Origin: Epiperipatus broadwayi | Lineage: Eukaryota > Onychophora > Udeonychophora > Euonychophora > Peripatidae | Reading direction: 5' to 3' | DNA: 64,000 nucleotides | NCBI GenBank assembly: GCA_028023455.1 | Contig: JAQFVV010000457.1 | Coordinates: 436,001-500,000, forward strand | In this document: one piece after another, positions 23,161 to 35,515 of the stretch | How positions within the stretch are numbered: position 1 is the first letter of the stretch | Layout of the letters: every line of letters begins with the position of its first letter | Program-made: the position numbers and the translations under genes | The notes under the pieces: model-generated | What the model saw: the letters and a program-made list of their open reading frames with translations, nothing else | What the model was told of the DNA's origin: nothing | The model's database searches: none

Positions 23161-24560
23161 TAGTCACAAATAATTTTATATAAGAAGTTGAAAATTGTAA
23201 TAATTGTGATAATAAAATGCATATACTATAATGAAAGAAATAATTTCTTATCAAAGGTTGAAAACTTTAAATATTTTAAAAAATTTATTATAATTAAAAA
23301 AAAAATGAAGAATACCTAAATGAAAAACAATTATTTAAAAGATAAGTCTGATATAAACAAATATTTTTTTTTTTATTAAAGAAGCAAAAAAGACAAGATA
23401 AAAATGTTAATTAAAAAATATGAGAATTGACAAAGCTGTTTACTAAAAATTTGACTCACCTATGCCATTAGAAGTAATATATAAAAGACGAATGTTAAAA
23501 AAAAAAAAGCCAATTCATGATGAAGCACTAACTAGTTATATACTGAATCTACACCGTTTGCACACCTTAGCAGAAATCAACACCCAAGTCTGAATTGTAA
23601 TGTAGTCAACATAGAAAAGCCTGATATAATAGGTTGCAGTAGAAGATACTTTGTAGAGATACTAAAGTACTTGCACTAACTGTCTGAATCTATTATGAAC
23701 ATCTAGAAATCTGAATTATCATTGTTAACCAATGACAATATAGTACTGTTGATATCTCCATACCTCTGAATTTTAATGTTTTTTTCCAATGGAGAAATAT
23801 CAACTGTACAAAAGAAGTGACCTGTAAATTCTCCCAACAAAATAATTGTTAACCAAAATTTGTGCAAAATAAAGTAATCTTCAAAATGAAATCGATAATA
23901 TATATACATGTATATAACCATCAAAAAATGTTAGGAAAAAAATTCTATTTATCCACGAAGATAATTTCATGTGCTCCCATATCCATGGACAATATTATGC
24001 GCAAAGATACAACTAAAATATTTAAAACTCTGTAATAAGTTTATTTATATATTATATAACACAATTTTAAGAATTTATTTACAATTTTTGATTATTAAAC
24101 TAGAATATTTTATATAAAATATGTATTTAAGTCTGTTATATATATGTGTAAAAAGTACTAACAAAAAGTTGATGATGTTGCGCTCTTTGAACTGCTATTG
24201 ATGTTTTTATATATATATGAAACACAGATGGAAAATATTTGCAGGTGAGTAAAATATATATCAATATTGATATATTTCCAACATTTACTCTAGTGTTAAC
24301 AAAAATCTATTTGCCATTATTGTCATACACAATCCACCCCACCCCCCATCTCCATCAAAAAAAAAAAGAAGATTGTTTAACCTGTATTGTATTTATTTGT
24401 TTTACAAGTAAACTTTTGAATGAATTGAATAAATTACACAGCTAATGGAAAACATTAAGATAATGTAAAAGTCTCTAGGAAATAGAAACTCTAGAAATAT
24501 TTTGTTTGAATTTTATTATGTCATTCATAAAGATTGTTAGTTTTATGTTAGTTAAAGACA
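23161..24560. other. no recognisable feature
   Basis: AT-rich intron. A C-rich patch (CCACCCCACCCCCC) occurs near 24337. Nothing coding. Confidence 0.45.
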
Positions 24561-25200
24561 GAGGAAATTCCAGATTTTAAATCAAGTCACTTTATGATAT
24601 TAAGAATAACAGCTGCGGTTGTTTTTTAACAAGTTAAATGATAATGTATTACATTATAAGAAATAATTGTTGCAACTAAATTAACCAAATATAGAGCTGT
24701 TATTATATCTAATTTATTGTATAAAAGTGGGACTTGAACACTAATGGTGCAATTTACAGGCATTAGAAAAGTTTCATTTAAGGATGCTCCATAAAGATTT
24801 AAAAATACAATGGCAAGATCATAAAACCAATCAATATGATTTCCAACTTGGTGGATGTAATATTATAGAGTTCATTATTGTAAAATCATCCTTTCATTTT
24901 GATTGGACAAGTAAAATGAGTGAATAATGGAAGGGTATTTTAAGGTGAACTTGAGCATGGCTTTCATAAAAGAGGTAAACTCTGCGTATGTTATAAGGAT
25001 AATCTCAAAGATATCTAAGAAAGACAATATTAACTGATTCCATTGGGAAGATATGTCACAAAATAGAATACATTGGGGAGGTGCACTGTACTGGTATTGA
25101 AGTATTATAGAACGAAAAGTTTGCTACTGAAGAAATTAAATACATCATCATATAATTTCAAATAAATAGCTAAATGAGCCAGCATTTTTTATATGTGAAC
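24560..25200 (+). pseudogene. degenerate LINE 3' fragment, same family as 18086-20860
   Basis: Segments such as GGCATTAGAAAAGTTTCATTTAAGGATGCTCC (24758 on) and AAAACCAATCAATATGATTTCC match, with many changes, the LINE tail at 20434-20600. It includes the eroded HFDWTSKMSE-type block equivalent to HWIGYVKQMN. No intact frame. Confidence 0.65.
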
Positions 25201-26371
25201 ATATGCGTGGATTGTATAATCATGACAAATGCATATTATTTTTATAACCTCAATTATCTCCTTTTTAAATTTATTAGATCAATAAAATTTTGCCAATAAC
25301 TATTATCAACTCAATAAAGTTTCATGAATATTTTAATATCAACAATTTCATTAGGTTTTGTAATCTGTTATTTTAGAAACATTTAATTATCTGATTTTTC
25401 AATGAATTGTTTAGTTGGTCTTTCTAACACACTTTTCTAATTTTGTGATTATTATTTATACACATTATTAAATAAATGTAATAAAAATTTTCATATATTT
25501 TTAACTATTATCACTTTTTCTGATTTAATAAACAGTTTATTTATTTTGAATTTGTTGTAAATATTACCATTTAATAAGGTTTGACTACCTAAGGTATCAT
25601 TTGCTGTTTATTTAACTAACACTATTCTGTGCATACTTGGGTTTATAGTCATTGCAAAAACAAGTCACTAATCGTTTTTAAATTGTTATAAAGAAAATAT
25701 GCATTGGTTTACCAAGGATCTCTTTACCTTTTTAATAATATTTGAAATCTTAATATATATAAAAAAGATTATTCCATTGCATATTGACTTTATAGTAGTT
25801 TATCTTTGATTTTAAACCTATCACTTGATCTACCTATCTACTATAAAAAATACAATCAAAATTTTTTTTTAAATGTTCATACTTTACAGAACATGATAGC
25901 ATTTGTAACATAAATATAAAGCTACAATGTATATGTTTAAAATATATAATATTATATAGTATTCAGTAATATTTGCATGGATTTACATTATCTAGGACAG
26001 TTATAAAAACATAAGCTGAGGATATTAATTTCATTGCATTTATCAAAGTTCCTATTTAAAAGTTATTTTATTAATACATTAAATAAAATCATTACATAAT
26101 GTTAATGTACACTTAAGCTCATACTATAACAACACTTATTTATAACTGAATCACATTATGGACATTCATTTACATATAATAAAGATATACTGAAAATATA
26201 TGTAATTATGTTGTTAGTAAAATGCTTTGAGTATTTCAAATAGCCATCTTCAGTTTGAGCATATAATAAATTATCCTGATAATGAGATTTAACAAACACT
26301 GCACAAATATTGATTTAAGTTTAAATAAATATATTAAAACAATGCCATAAAAATATTATATTAAAAAGTAC
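25201..26371. other. no recognisable feature
   Basis: AT-rich intron up to the exon at 26372. No repeat family or exon recognised. Confidence 0.45.
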
Positions 26372-26551
26372 CTTTGTAGATCATCTAGAGGGGAAATTAA
26401 TACAGTCATATACATAAGAAGTTTTGTGAGCTCTTCATGAAACGTTAAATGAAAACAGTGGTGTGGCTGGGGACTGACTAACTCTCGCAATGAAAAACTT
26501 ATCGGGAAAAGCATATTAAATGTTATTAGGAATATGCTGTGTGTATCAACT
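26372..26551 (-). CDS. KIAA0825: KIAA0825-like exon 8 of those found (180 nt)
   Basis: Acceptor ATTTTCAG; the first base completes lysine, then VDTHSIFLITFNMLFPISFS and LTKLLMYMTVLISPLDDLQ. The pattern VD...I......ML followed by LISPL aligns well with the vertebrate protein. Donor GTACTT is weaker than the consensus. Two bases of the last codon carry over. Confidence 0.87.
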
Positions 26552-27055
26552 CTGAAAATAATTTAAAACATTATATTTAAAAACAATATGTTTAATGCCT
26601 ATGATTTATTTTTCTATGACATGTTTAATTTCATAATAAAAAAATGACATAAATATACATGCATATGAACTATTTTGACAAACTTAGATTAATAATATAT
26701 TAGTTGCAATTAGTCAACTCTAAATATTATAATAAAATATTGTGCTCAAACTTATAAGCCAGTGAAAATATTATTTTTATGATTGATGTGTAGAAAAAAA
26801 TATGTTGAATGATAAAAATACAAAATTCAAATAAGTCTTTTAATTCTTAAAATTGTATGAATCATATTTCAAGATATACAGTTTTTATATGAGTAAGTTT
26901 GGTCAATTGATCAATATTTTTTTAACAGTAAGTAAAATATTTTAAAGATAACTTTTTTTATCAACTTGATAAATGGATTAAAAAAAATTACAGTAGTTAT
27001 GTGAAAATTATCCATCTTTATTTTCTCCTTTTTCAAAAATGTAATGAATATTATT
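26552..27055. other. no recognisable feature
   Basis: AT-rich intronic sequence with A and T runs only. Confidence 0.4.
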
Positions 27056-27628
27056 TTAATATTTTCAATATTTATCTTGGTCCTACTTCTTTCTTGTTCT
27101 CAAAACTCTTATAACATTTCTTGCAATCTAGTTATTACTTAAAAACCCAAGTATATTATTTGCTATTTTAATGCATAAAATACTTAATATCAATCTTCAA
27201 AAAATGTTTGGAAATTGGAATTGATGGACATATAAGCCTTTAATGCTAGCTTTAATCACAACAGAAATGCTTTTAAACTTAAATGTCTTTTAATTAACTA
27301 TAAATCTAATGCAGAATGAACTTTTTTGAGTTTAAGCCAGTTAAACCAATTCACAGATTCCCCCTCCCCCTTCATATCATTGCAGCAAATTCTTTATCTC
27401 ATCCATTTATCTTACAAGTGCTCTTTTTCTATATCTTTAATAACTTTTGTAGTGTTTGTAAAAATGGAGATTTTTTTGCCTCCAAAAAAATAGATTTATT
27501 TGTTAGGTTTTTTTTGGCGCGTTTTAGGGGGGGGATTTTTATTTGTTGTTGGTTATTCTTAAAAATTTTTTTTAAAATTTTTTAAAAGAGGTTTTTTTTT
27601 GTGTTTTGGGTGGTGGGGAGGGAAAGAA

Positions 27629-27660
<32 letters not shown>

Positions 27661-28150
27661 AACTTTCACTTCTTCTAATAACACATCTGACCCAGTTATC
27701 CATCAAACTTTTAATTCCTTCATTACTGTCAATGACAGCTATTGGTTTACACATTTTGCTTTCATCTCTTCATATTTTGTTGCGTGATATTTTGATTCCT
27801 GTTTTGTTAAGATAATTTTTTTTTTTTTAATATCAAGCTATTTCTACTAAAGCACTTCATTTAAGTTTAATTTTCCAATTAATTTAATCTACTATGTCCA
27901 TATATGCATTAATAATTTAGCAAAATATTTATAATTGACATTTTTTAATTCATTACTATCTATTTAATTTTTCCCTTTTTGAAAAATCTTTGAAAATTAA
28001 TTTAATTTTTTAACATTTATTTTTAATACTAATTTGTTGTTTTCATTTTTTGCAGTTTTAAATATTATTTATGAAAGTAGATATTTCATCTGAAAATTCT
28101 AAATGACTTATGGAATCTCCATTTATTTTTACTTCTTTTATCTATTATTT
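27056..28150 (-). pseudogene. degenerate RTE LINE fragments around a homopolymer-rich segment
   Basis: Three blocks match the intact RTE of 11453-12457 in the same orientation. 27060-27180 corresponds to the palm (ATTATTTGC, TGCATAAAATAC). 27350-27440 corresponds to the 3' end (GCAGCAAATTCTTTATCTC, CATCCATTTATCTTACAAGTG). 27660-28140 covers the thumb to motif C (CTGACCCAGTTATCC, ATATCAAGCTATTTCTACTAAAGCAC, TAAATGACTTATGGAATCTCC). The order suggests two overlapping or rearranged copies. All are full of stops. Confidence 0.6.
27480..27660. repeat. homopolymer-rich segment with a 29-base G run
   Basis: Positions 27632-27660 are 29 consecutive G. The preceding 150 bases are dominated by T, A and G runs (GGGGGGGG at 27529, T and A blocks, GGGTGGTGGGGAGGG). 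It contrasts sharply with the surrounding LINE relic. It may be a real G-quadruplex-forming insertion or a low-quality assembly stretch. Short frames read through it are meaningless. Confidence 0.75.
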
Positions 28151-28968
28151 CCTTAGGGACAAAAAGAACTTTTTCTCTCTCAAGTAACTGCTTATTCAAA
28201 ATTACCTGTAGAGACTTTTTATTATTATCTGAAATATTTCTACAAGATTCAATAGCAGAAAAAAAATCAATTATCACATTCCTATTGCTAAAAGGAACAA
28301 AATAAGGACTTTTTAAATATATATATAAAAAGGACTTTTACTTAAAATTACTAAATCAAAATCATTTAAAACAAAATTAGATACAATTCAAACAGATAAA
28401 CCCTCAGGCCTTTTATTATAATACCCTATCCTTAAATTTCTTTTATTAACAATTTTATTCTCTCAAAACTTTTTTAATAGCCAATGGATTTTAGCTTGAT
28501 GTATTTTTTATTATAACCCAATTGACATTTTAATTTAAAACCACCTTAAAATGAATCTAAAATAAAATAGTTGTAATTACTTCTGAAATCTAAACTCCTT
28601 TGAGATTTTTTAAACCTATCAATTAAATTAGATAAACTAAAGAAAAAAAAAAGCCAATTTTTTGTCTAACCTAACATTACAGGATTAGGAGGAAATATAA
28701 AGTTTATAATTCTTTAAAAAATTTACTTGAGTCTTTAAAGACTATTTTATTAGACATATTAATCAATTTCTTAATATTCCTTAATTCCTGCAAAAGAAAA
28801 TTTATTAAACATTATTCGCCATATATTCAAATTAAACAAATAATATATATTCAAATAAAAAAATTAGTAATAAATATCTATACTACATATATAGAGGTCT
28901 CTCTTGCTAAAATTAAGCACTCAAGGTGCATGCACTAAGGTTTTAACTTTATATAAGTATACAATACA
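28151..28968. other. unclassified AT-rich stretch
   Basis: A minus-strand frame at 28277-28086 reads IIDFFSAIESCRNISDNNKK, which has a natural-looking composition but no family that I recognise and no splice-site support. It may belong to a further retroelement relic. Nothing else is visible. Confidence 0.35.
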
Positions 28969-28976
28969 TTCTAAAA

Positions 28977-29421
28977 CAGAGATGGACAAGTTTAAAAGTA
29001 GCATGATCGACTTTTTGAGTACAGTAGTACAATATATCAGACAAAGACATTTGTCTCTACACATAGTAAAAAAATACAGTTCCACCCAATCATTATGAAA
29101 ATGATACATTTTATGTTTTTTAGCAATCATATTTTATCTAAAATTAAGGGCTTAAAATTTTTTTAATATAAAATTTTGTATTATATAACAAATTCACATT
29201 CAAGTCAAAAAACGTAGTATGTTTTAATGCAAATTTCTTAGTTGCTAAAATTTTAAATAAGAACAAAACAAAATCCATATACATACTACATTGTACTGCA
29301 GTAATAGAACTTATAAATATAAAAATAAAAAGATTAGGAATTCAGACAAAAATAATCTGGTGGCAGAAATGTCTGTGATCGATTGTCAAGCTGTTCATGA
29401 TTGACCATTTGCCCACTCCTG
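28977..29421. mobile_element. hAT-type MITE, 445 bp
   Basis: The left end reads CAGAGATGGACAAGT, and the right end on the opposite strand reads CAGGAGTGGGCAAAT: imperfect terminal inverted repeats with the CAG start typical of hAT elements. The flanks are TTCTAAAA (28969-28976) and CTCTAAAA (29422-29429), an 8-bp target-site duplication with one mismatch. There is no transposase coding sequence. Confidence 0.7.
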
Positions 29422-29429
29422 CTCTAAAA

Positions 29430-30029
29430 CATAAATAATTGAAAATCATCAAAAATCATATAAACCTTATTTAAAATATAAATAGTCAAACCTCCAAAAT
29501 AAAAATAAAAAACTACCTAATGATATAATAGTAATATTAAATAAAATAAAAAAAATTATATAACAATACAATACTAGCCAAAAAAAAAAACAACAACTAA
29601 ATTTTACTAAAATTCTTCCACAACCATGGTTTCATCTATTAACAAATAGACCTTTTTATTTCTTTTACACTCCATTTGGATTCACAAAATATTTCCATAA
29701 AATTACTATTTCAATGAATATTCTTATTAATGATAATTTTCGTAATGTCATTATGTTGTTTAATCACTGCTGTTGTTGATAAATATACTTCAAAATTTAA
29801 GAATATAACAATCAATTATATAATTCATTATATTAAAGAAAGAAAAAAAATATCATAATGTAAATTGAATTTTCCTTAAATCAAATCAGAAACTCCTTAG
29901 CATTAATCATAAATTATATCCACTAAATCAAATGCTCCCACATTTAAAATATTATATACTACAAAAAAACTGTATCCACTTTATCCCTTATTACCTTTTT
30001 GCAACCTATAATCATTCTAAAACCAACAC
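29430..30029. other. no recognisable feature
   Basis: AT-rich intronic sequence with A-runs; no exon or element end seen. Confidence 0.4.
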
Positions 30030-30320
30030 ATTTCGTTTTATTTTCCTATTTCATTTTAATAAAAGTTGTTTCATTAATTCCAATATCTGGCATTCTTATT
30101 CTTGTCATAAAGACTTAAGCAAAAAAAATATTATCTATTTCTTCCTCCATACAATTTTTCCTGAACCTCTTTTAACATGTTACACTCCAAAAATGCATAT
30201 TTAAATTCCATGCCATCACTGCATAAATCGTAATTACAGTAAAAATTCTTATACCTTTACCTCCTTCTCTTGGCATCTAAACTTTTGTCTTTGCAATGCA
30301 TCAAATAAAAATAAACTTCC
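30030..30320 (-). pseudogene. probable LINE C-terminal fragment
   Basis: The minus strand reads FKYAFLECNMLKEVQEKLY and, a little later, FFCLSLYDKNKNARYWN. The same order (HLFLECRMVKK, then FFFSLYNKNEKYEGK) occurs on the plus strand at 51375-51600, so two decayed copies of one element family are present. The H..FLEC pattern recalls the cysteine/histidine knuckle downstream of reverse transcriptase in several LINE groups. Identification beyond that is uncertain. Confidence 0.4.
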
Positions 30321-30806
30321 CTAATATTATCAAACAATCTACTACATTTTGTGTATTTTTTATTTTTATATAACTTGAAATTTTTTTTTTATATTTATTT
30401 TTATTTTCCAAAAAACTCTACTTTTTCTCTCTCCAATCTGTTTATCCACTTACCTTACCTCTTATAATAATACAGTTCTAATATATACACTGCATATTTA
30501 TACTATTTCTTATACAAGTTAGAAGTAAAATCTTTACTAATTTTGCATATTGTAACACTTTTATAATACAATGTGATAATTGATTTCTTTATTTAATCCC
30601 ATTAAACATTGTTTCTATTAAAATATTTTCATTCAAAAATTGTATCTCTATAACATTTTAAAGTGCATTGTTATACTTTTCAATTCAGAAGTTGGCTATT
30701 ATATATATATAATCAAATATCTTATTTCACAGTGAGCTTAGTATGAGAGTGCATCAATGCTCTATGATTCATATATATATATATTTAACAATAGGCTGTA
30801 AAAAGG
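30321..30806. other. no recognisable feature
   Basis: AT-rich, T-runs and a (TA)n run at 30768-30785 only. Confidence 0.4.
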
Positions 30807-30852
30807 AGTTTGCTATTAACTGAAAGAAGACTCTTAGATTTCTCTCTGAGGC
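30807..30852 (-). repeat. 45-bp RTE motif-A snippet with the same 5' end as the RTE at 11442
   Basis: The stretch AGTTTGCTATTAACTGAAAG to GAGGCCTTAA matches 12467-12511, the very 5' end of the RTE copy. Both end at the same AGGCCTTA point. Confidence 0.6.
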
Positions 30853-31436
30853 CTTAATTGAACTGAATGGGACAAATTTTTAATGACCATTCCATATGTT
30901 CTTAACATAACAGCTGTTATAACAACATGACTATTCATATAATTAATAAAACTGGAATGGGCTGCTCACTAACATGCATCAGCCAACATAGAATTTAAGA
31001 TCAAGAAACACCATGATCATTCTTCTCAGTTGCCTGATAGATTTTAACTAAAATATCAGTTAAATTATCGTGAAAAGTTTGTGTGAATAATCTTTTTATT
31101 TACACACACACATATAGATATATAGACATTTACAGTCTTGTCATACAAAACTAAATTATGGCCCTTATTCTCAAGAGACTGCAAAGACATCAGAATAATA
31201 TTATGTTCATAAGAGTAAAGATTTTTTTTTATGATTCTTTTGAAAAAAAAATTCAGTTTACTTTTTGGATTATTATAATTTTGCAGTTTATTTAATGCAA
31301 ACTTATATATAAATTAATGCAAATACTTATTAAAAAATTTTTATTAAAGAAAAAATATCAAAGCATTCTGTGTAGAAAAAAAAATAAAGTTTTTGAATTT
31401 ACAAAATGATGTTATTTAATTCAATAATTTCCTTAC
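30853..31436. other. no recognisable feature
   Basis: AT-rich intron with a short (CA)n run near 31102. No gene seen. Confidence 0.4.
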
Positions 31437-31630
31437 TTAAACTGTGTAACTCGTTTTTCCAAAGGTGAAACAGAAAGATAATTTTCTATCAACATGATAA
31501 AACCTCTTTTGAAAATAGCACCAAAAATAAGTTGAGCCTTATCAGGAGGACAAAAATTCCACAAATCTTTTTGTACTCCTTTTAAATGAAGGTACCACAT
31601 TTGAACAGCATATGATGAAACTTCTTCCTC
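31437..31630 (-). CDS. KIAA0825: KIAA0825-like exon 7 of those found: conserved VQMW core (194 nt)
   Basis: Acceptor TTTTGTAG, donor GTAAGG. It reads EEEVSSYAVQMWYLHLKGVQ, then KDLWNFCPPDKAQLIFGAIF. The order S.SVQMW, then DLW, then PP..AQ, then a hydrophobic helix and a basic SRxxR-like position is the most conserved stretch I know in KIAA0825 orthologs, so this exon carries most of the weight for the family call. It leaves AA as the first two bases of a lysine codon. Confidence 0.9.
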
Positions 31631-31899
31631 CTACAAAACAAAATGGAGAAATAAAATTTAAATAGAAAAAAAAATGTAATTGCATATAAAATTATACTTT
31701 TATTTTAATTTAAATATTTTCAAAAAAATTATTAAATCATTCTAGAATTTTGCCTCCGAATATAAAGACTTTCAGGAACTTATAGATGCAAACATTGAAA
31801 TGTTATTAGACTTCTTTAAATAACTATAATAAATTTTTTTTTTTTAAAAAAAGGTTGTTATGGATCTTTGTAAACGTTCTGAAACTCAAAGACACTTAC

Positions 31900-32050
31900 A
31901 TCTCTGAAAGGTTGGTTGCTATTCCATTCCATGCTGTCTTTATCCTTAAGAATGATGTTTTGTATTATTTCTGAAGAATAATCTCGGATGCGATTGATGA
32001 GAACTATTTCTAATTCTTCAAATTTACTTTTTTGGTATTGAAAAGCTGGC
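31900..32050 (-). CDS. KIAA0825: KIAA0825-like exon 6 of those found (151 nt)
   Basis: Acceptor TTTTAAAG, donor GTAAGT. One base completes an arginine codon, then PAFQYQKSKFEELEIVLINR and DKDSMEWNSNQPFRD follow, ending in phase 0. The acidic D....W....F region matches the residues just before the conserved VQMW block of the family. Confidence 0.85.
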
Positions 32051-32286
32051 CTTTAAAATAAATAAATAGGATACTAAAATATTAAAAACATATATTTACA
32101 AATATTAATGAAATATATATATATATATACAAATGCATAGTAATAAAAATAAATATTTAAAAATAAATTAAAATATAAATAAATAAAAAAAGACAAAACA
32201 GCTGCTAACTATGAAATATATTTTCTCAATAAAGAAAAAAACATACTAATAAAAGTTAAGAATGAAATATCGTATATACTAATTAC

Positions 32287-32408
32287 CTTCCTATTTCCTG
32301 TGTAGTCAATTTATTGTAGCTTATAAGATGGCACTTAATAAAAGATACTATACTAAGACAGTGATAAAGTTGTTTAAGAGAAGAGTTATGAGGGAAATCA
32401 TGATAAAC
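32287..32408 (-). CDS. KIAA0825: KIAA0825-like exon 5 of those found (122 nt)
   Basis: The exon starts in phase 0 after TTTTATAG and ends with two bases before GTAATT, a weaker donor than its neighbours. It reads VYHDFPHNSSLKQLYHCLSI and LTTQEIG. It is one of a tight cluster of three exons separated by introns of only 236 and 269 bp. Confidence 0.8.
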
Positions 32409-33265
32409 CTATAAAAGATTATAAGTAAATAAATTATATTTTATCCTACGTTTGATATATTTTTATTCATCAAAAAGAACATATTATATCTATTTACTTA
32501 AATTAATAATTGGTATGATTTCATTAGCTTTTTGTTTTTATTCAACATTAGTTAATAAATACTAGGTGACAAAAGTAATACATTCACATGATAGTTTTCT
32601 AAGCAATAAATTACCAGATTAATGCAATATAGCAGATCTTCTTGCTGAACAAAGACTATCAAGTTCATGAAATCTGTTTGCAATACTATCAAGAGTCCAT
32701 TGAGTAAATCAACTTTATAAAATTGAACTCTGAGTGAGTTAAGATTTGTTTCTGATTAGTATATATATATATATTTTAACATACATTTAATAAAAATAAT
32801 TTATGTTAAAAAGAGTTTGAATCTATTTTTAAATTTATTTGATGGTTCACCAGCAATTATGATTAGCATTTTCAAAAATAGAAGAAAACCTAATAAAGAT
32901 TTTTTTCATCAATTCAATAGACTACTAAATATGAAATATATAGTTACTCATATTAAATAACAATTTAACTTATAATTGGACATAGTTAAATAAATGTTTC
33001 TGCCCATAAGTTTTTTGACTGCTAGATAATCTACTTCTAATGGTACTGGTTGATATTCTCATAATTTTAACAATAAAGTCAAACATATAAAGATATCTAA
33101 AATTTGGATATTGAACAAGTTATAATCTGATAAAATTAAATAAATTTTCTATTGCCTTATGGTTTAGTGAAGAATTCAGCTGACATTTCCAGTTTCAAAA
33201 TTATGTAGAAACTCTCAATGAGCAATAAATCATTGAATTACTTACTCTACTTTGCATTGTTTGAT
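32409..33265. other. no recognisable feature
   Basis: AT-rich intron; a (TA)n run at 32760-32774 and nothing else recognisable. Confidence 0.4.
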
Positions 33266-33850
33266 GTACTGTTAGAATGGCAAAATCTGGAACTCAAGGT
33301 TCATGGATTATGACTGTTGTGTCCGCAGGTATGATTGGGTGGCCAGCAAATGAATATATACATAAAAAAAACACAATATTTTTAAGTAATCAGAATAGTG
33401 ACTAGTCTGCTACAATACTAACTCAACAGTTCACTAATGTTCAATTCCCATGATGTACTTTCAGGCTGCCTGCTACAAAAATGGTTTACAATGGGCTCGA
33501 TTTATGCACAGTTTGGCCCCAGTCCAGTTTCGCTGCACATGAACACATCGTAGTATAGCATTGCGACCAACTTTAAGCTCCTTTCAGCTTCTGTCTCTGT
33601 TACAGTCCATCTGTAACTCCACTTGAAACCACTGGAAACTCAACTCTTCATTTAGCTGCTATCTGAACAGTTTCCTCAGACTATGGTCTCCCAATCTCTG
33701 TGGGCCTAATAAGCTATTGCCTGTGAACCTATTTCCATAAGCACTGCACATTAACTGAAGCACTGACACAAGATCTCTTCTACACTGGAATTGAACTGGA
33801 AAGTCAAATGGATATGCACTGGAATGGCCTGACGTACTTGTTACGTACTC
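33266..33850. repeat. GC-richer unclassified block, possible solo LTR or SINE-rich patch
   Basis: Base composition rises noticeably above the surrounding intron for ~580 bp. TGTTAGAATGGC opens the block near 33270, and the richer composition ends around CTTGTTACGTAC at 33838-33849. A GTTCAATTCCC stretch (33440) recalls a pol III B box, but no matching A box was found. There is no reading frame and no second copy in the window. Confidence 0.3.
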
Positions 33851-34988
33851 TTTTTATATCTTTCTGATAATTGCAACAATTAATTACCTTCTCCATATAA
33901 GGTAAGGTCTCTTATCTAGAAATATTTGCAATCAGCAAATATTTCTTGGAATTTTATCGATCACCATTACGTTAATTCTTTAATTAAATTTTTATCAGTT
34001 ATCAGTTCGCGATCTAAAAAAATCTCTCTAATAAATTCTAGTTTTTCTGGAGTGCACAAACTTGTATAAAACTTTTACAAAATATAACAATGACTAATTC
34101 TGTCATTTCTGCTGCTCAAACTTCTTATAAACTTGTGACTAATAAACAACTCATTACTTTTTTGCCCTCATAGTTTAATGTTATGATGGCCACTGGAATT
34201 CATAATTCATGAATCATTAAACCAAATTTCACTTCAGATGTTCAAACATTTTATGAACTCAAATGATAACCCATGCAATTATTTTCCCTGTGTAGTTTCA
34301 AGTAGTACCAGATTCTGAAATTCAAGGATTGAGGTCCAGCTAGACTAGTTACTGAGCTCAAACTTTTACAAAAGGAGATGATCATTTGCCTAATGTATCA
34401 ATGAATCATTTAAAAAGAGATGGATTTTTCTTTCTAAAAGCAGAAAAACTAGCTAAAAATGCTTTCTTAATGATGATCAACCATGAATTTGCTTTTCTCT
34501 TGAAAATTCTTCCATCCATGTTTTAATTTGAAGTATTTCATTTTTATTGCATATTACGCTATTTAATCAATTGTCATATATATATATATACTTCAAAATT
34601 TTTCTTTTTCCACTTAAGATATTAACAACAGTTGACAATAAAGTGTCTGAAAATTTAAAAAGAATCAATGACATTTTTCTGGAACTAACAAATTTATTTT
34701 TCTTGCAGCTGTAGAAATTTCTATGCATTTGATGTAAGTCAAAATTAATTAAAAATTACAATTAAAATGAGGAAAAGATAATAAAAGCAAGCAAAAAGAG
34801 AGGAAGCTAAAAGAAAAAAAAAACATTTAAAGAGTTGAATTCTAACTTAATAAATTTATAAAGTCATAATAATTTGAAATTTTAAGTTTCACTAAAACAA
34901 AATGTTTAGTTCAGGAATCTTACTTTGAGAAATTGATACATGATAGCTTTAATATAATTATCAAATTAGATTTTAATGATCTACTTAC
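33851..34988. other. no recognisable feature
   Basis: AT-rich intron up to the exon at 34989; a (TA)n run near 34578. No element recognised. Confidence 0.4.
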
Positions 34989-35132
34989 TTTTACAAGTTT
35001 ATCATGATATTTTAATAGAATCATTTTTATCCTATCGATCAATGTTTTGCTTATTAGGGTAGTACTCTCCTCTGATTCAAGGCAGACAATTGGTAACAGT
35101 ACATCCAACTCGTCCACTAAATATTTAGCACT
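34989..35132 (-). CDS. KIAA0825: KIAA0825-like exon 4 of those found (144 nt)
   Basis: A phase 0-0 exon of exactly 48 codons, acceptor TTTTTTTAG and donor GTAAGT. It reads SAKYLVDELDVLLPIVCLES and ends KYHDKLVK. The D.L...LP pattern aligns with the segment of vertebrate KIAA0825 that precedes the DUF4495 core. Confidence 0.83.
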
Positions 35133-35515
35133 CTAAAAAAACAAAACAATTAAATAAATTACAGTAAAATTCATAGCATTATTACTACTAACAGATTAAA
35201 AGCTAAACTTAGATTGCAAATAAAATAGAAAGAAAATCTCAGAAATTCTATCATCAAGATATTGGCTGCAAAAGCTATCTATTTTTATTTTGCAATAACA
35301 TTGAAGCATCACAAACATCAATTATGAAAAAAATATTCAAAGTTGAGATTAAATGATTAAAAAAAAAGAAGATAACTATAATGAAAGTTTTGGAGAAAGC
35401 AAAACTGTCAATATTTACTAACATTTACAAAAAAAAAAAACTTGATTGACGATTATAGTTTACTAAGACTGCTTTGACATTACATTCTTTCAGAAAAAAC
35501 AATAACAATTCTCTT
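35133..35515. other. no recognisable feature
   Basis: AT-rich intron with A-runs. Confidence 0.4.

Noticed and set aside
27572-27815. Frames reading poly-Gly or poly-Pro through the G run
   Set aside because: They are products of the homopolymer, present in several frames on both strands.
28086-28277. 63-codon minus-strand frame with natural-looking composition as an extra KIAA0825 exon
   Set aside because: The exons at 31437 and 26372 join directly in phase and align contiguously with the family, leaving no room for an extra exon.
33430-33455. GTTCAATTCCC, a possible pol III B box of a SINE
   Set aside because: No A box at the right distance and no second copy in the window.
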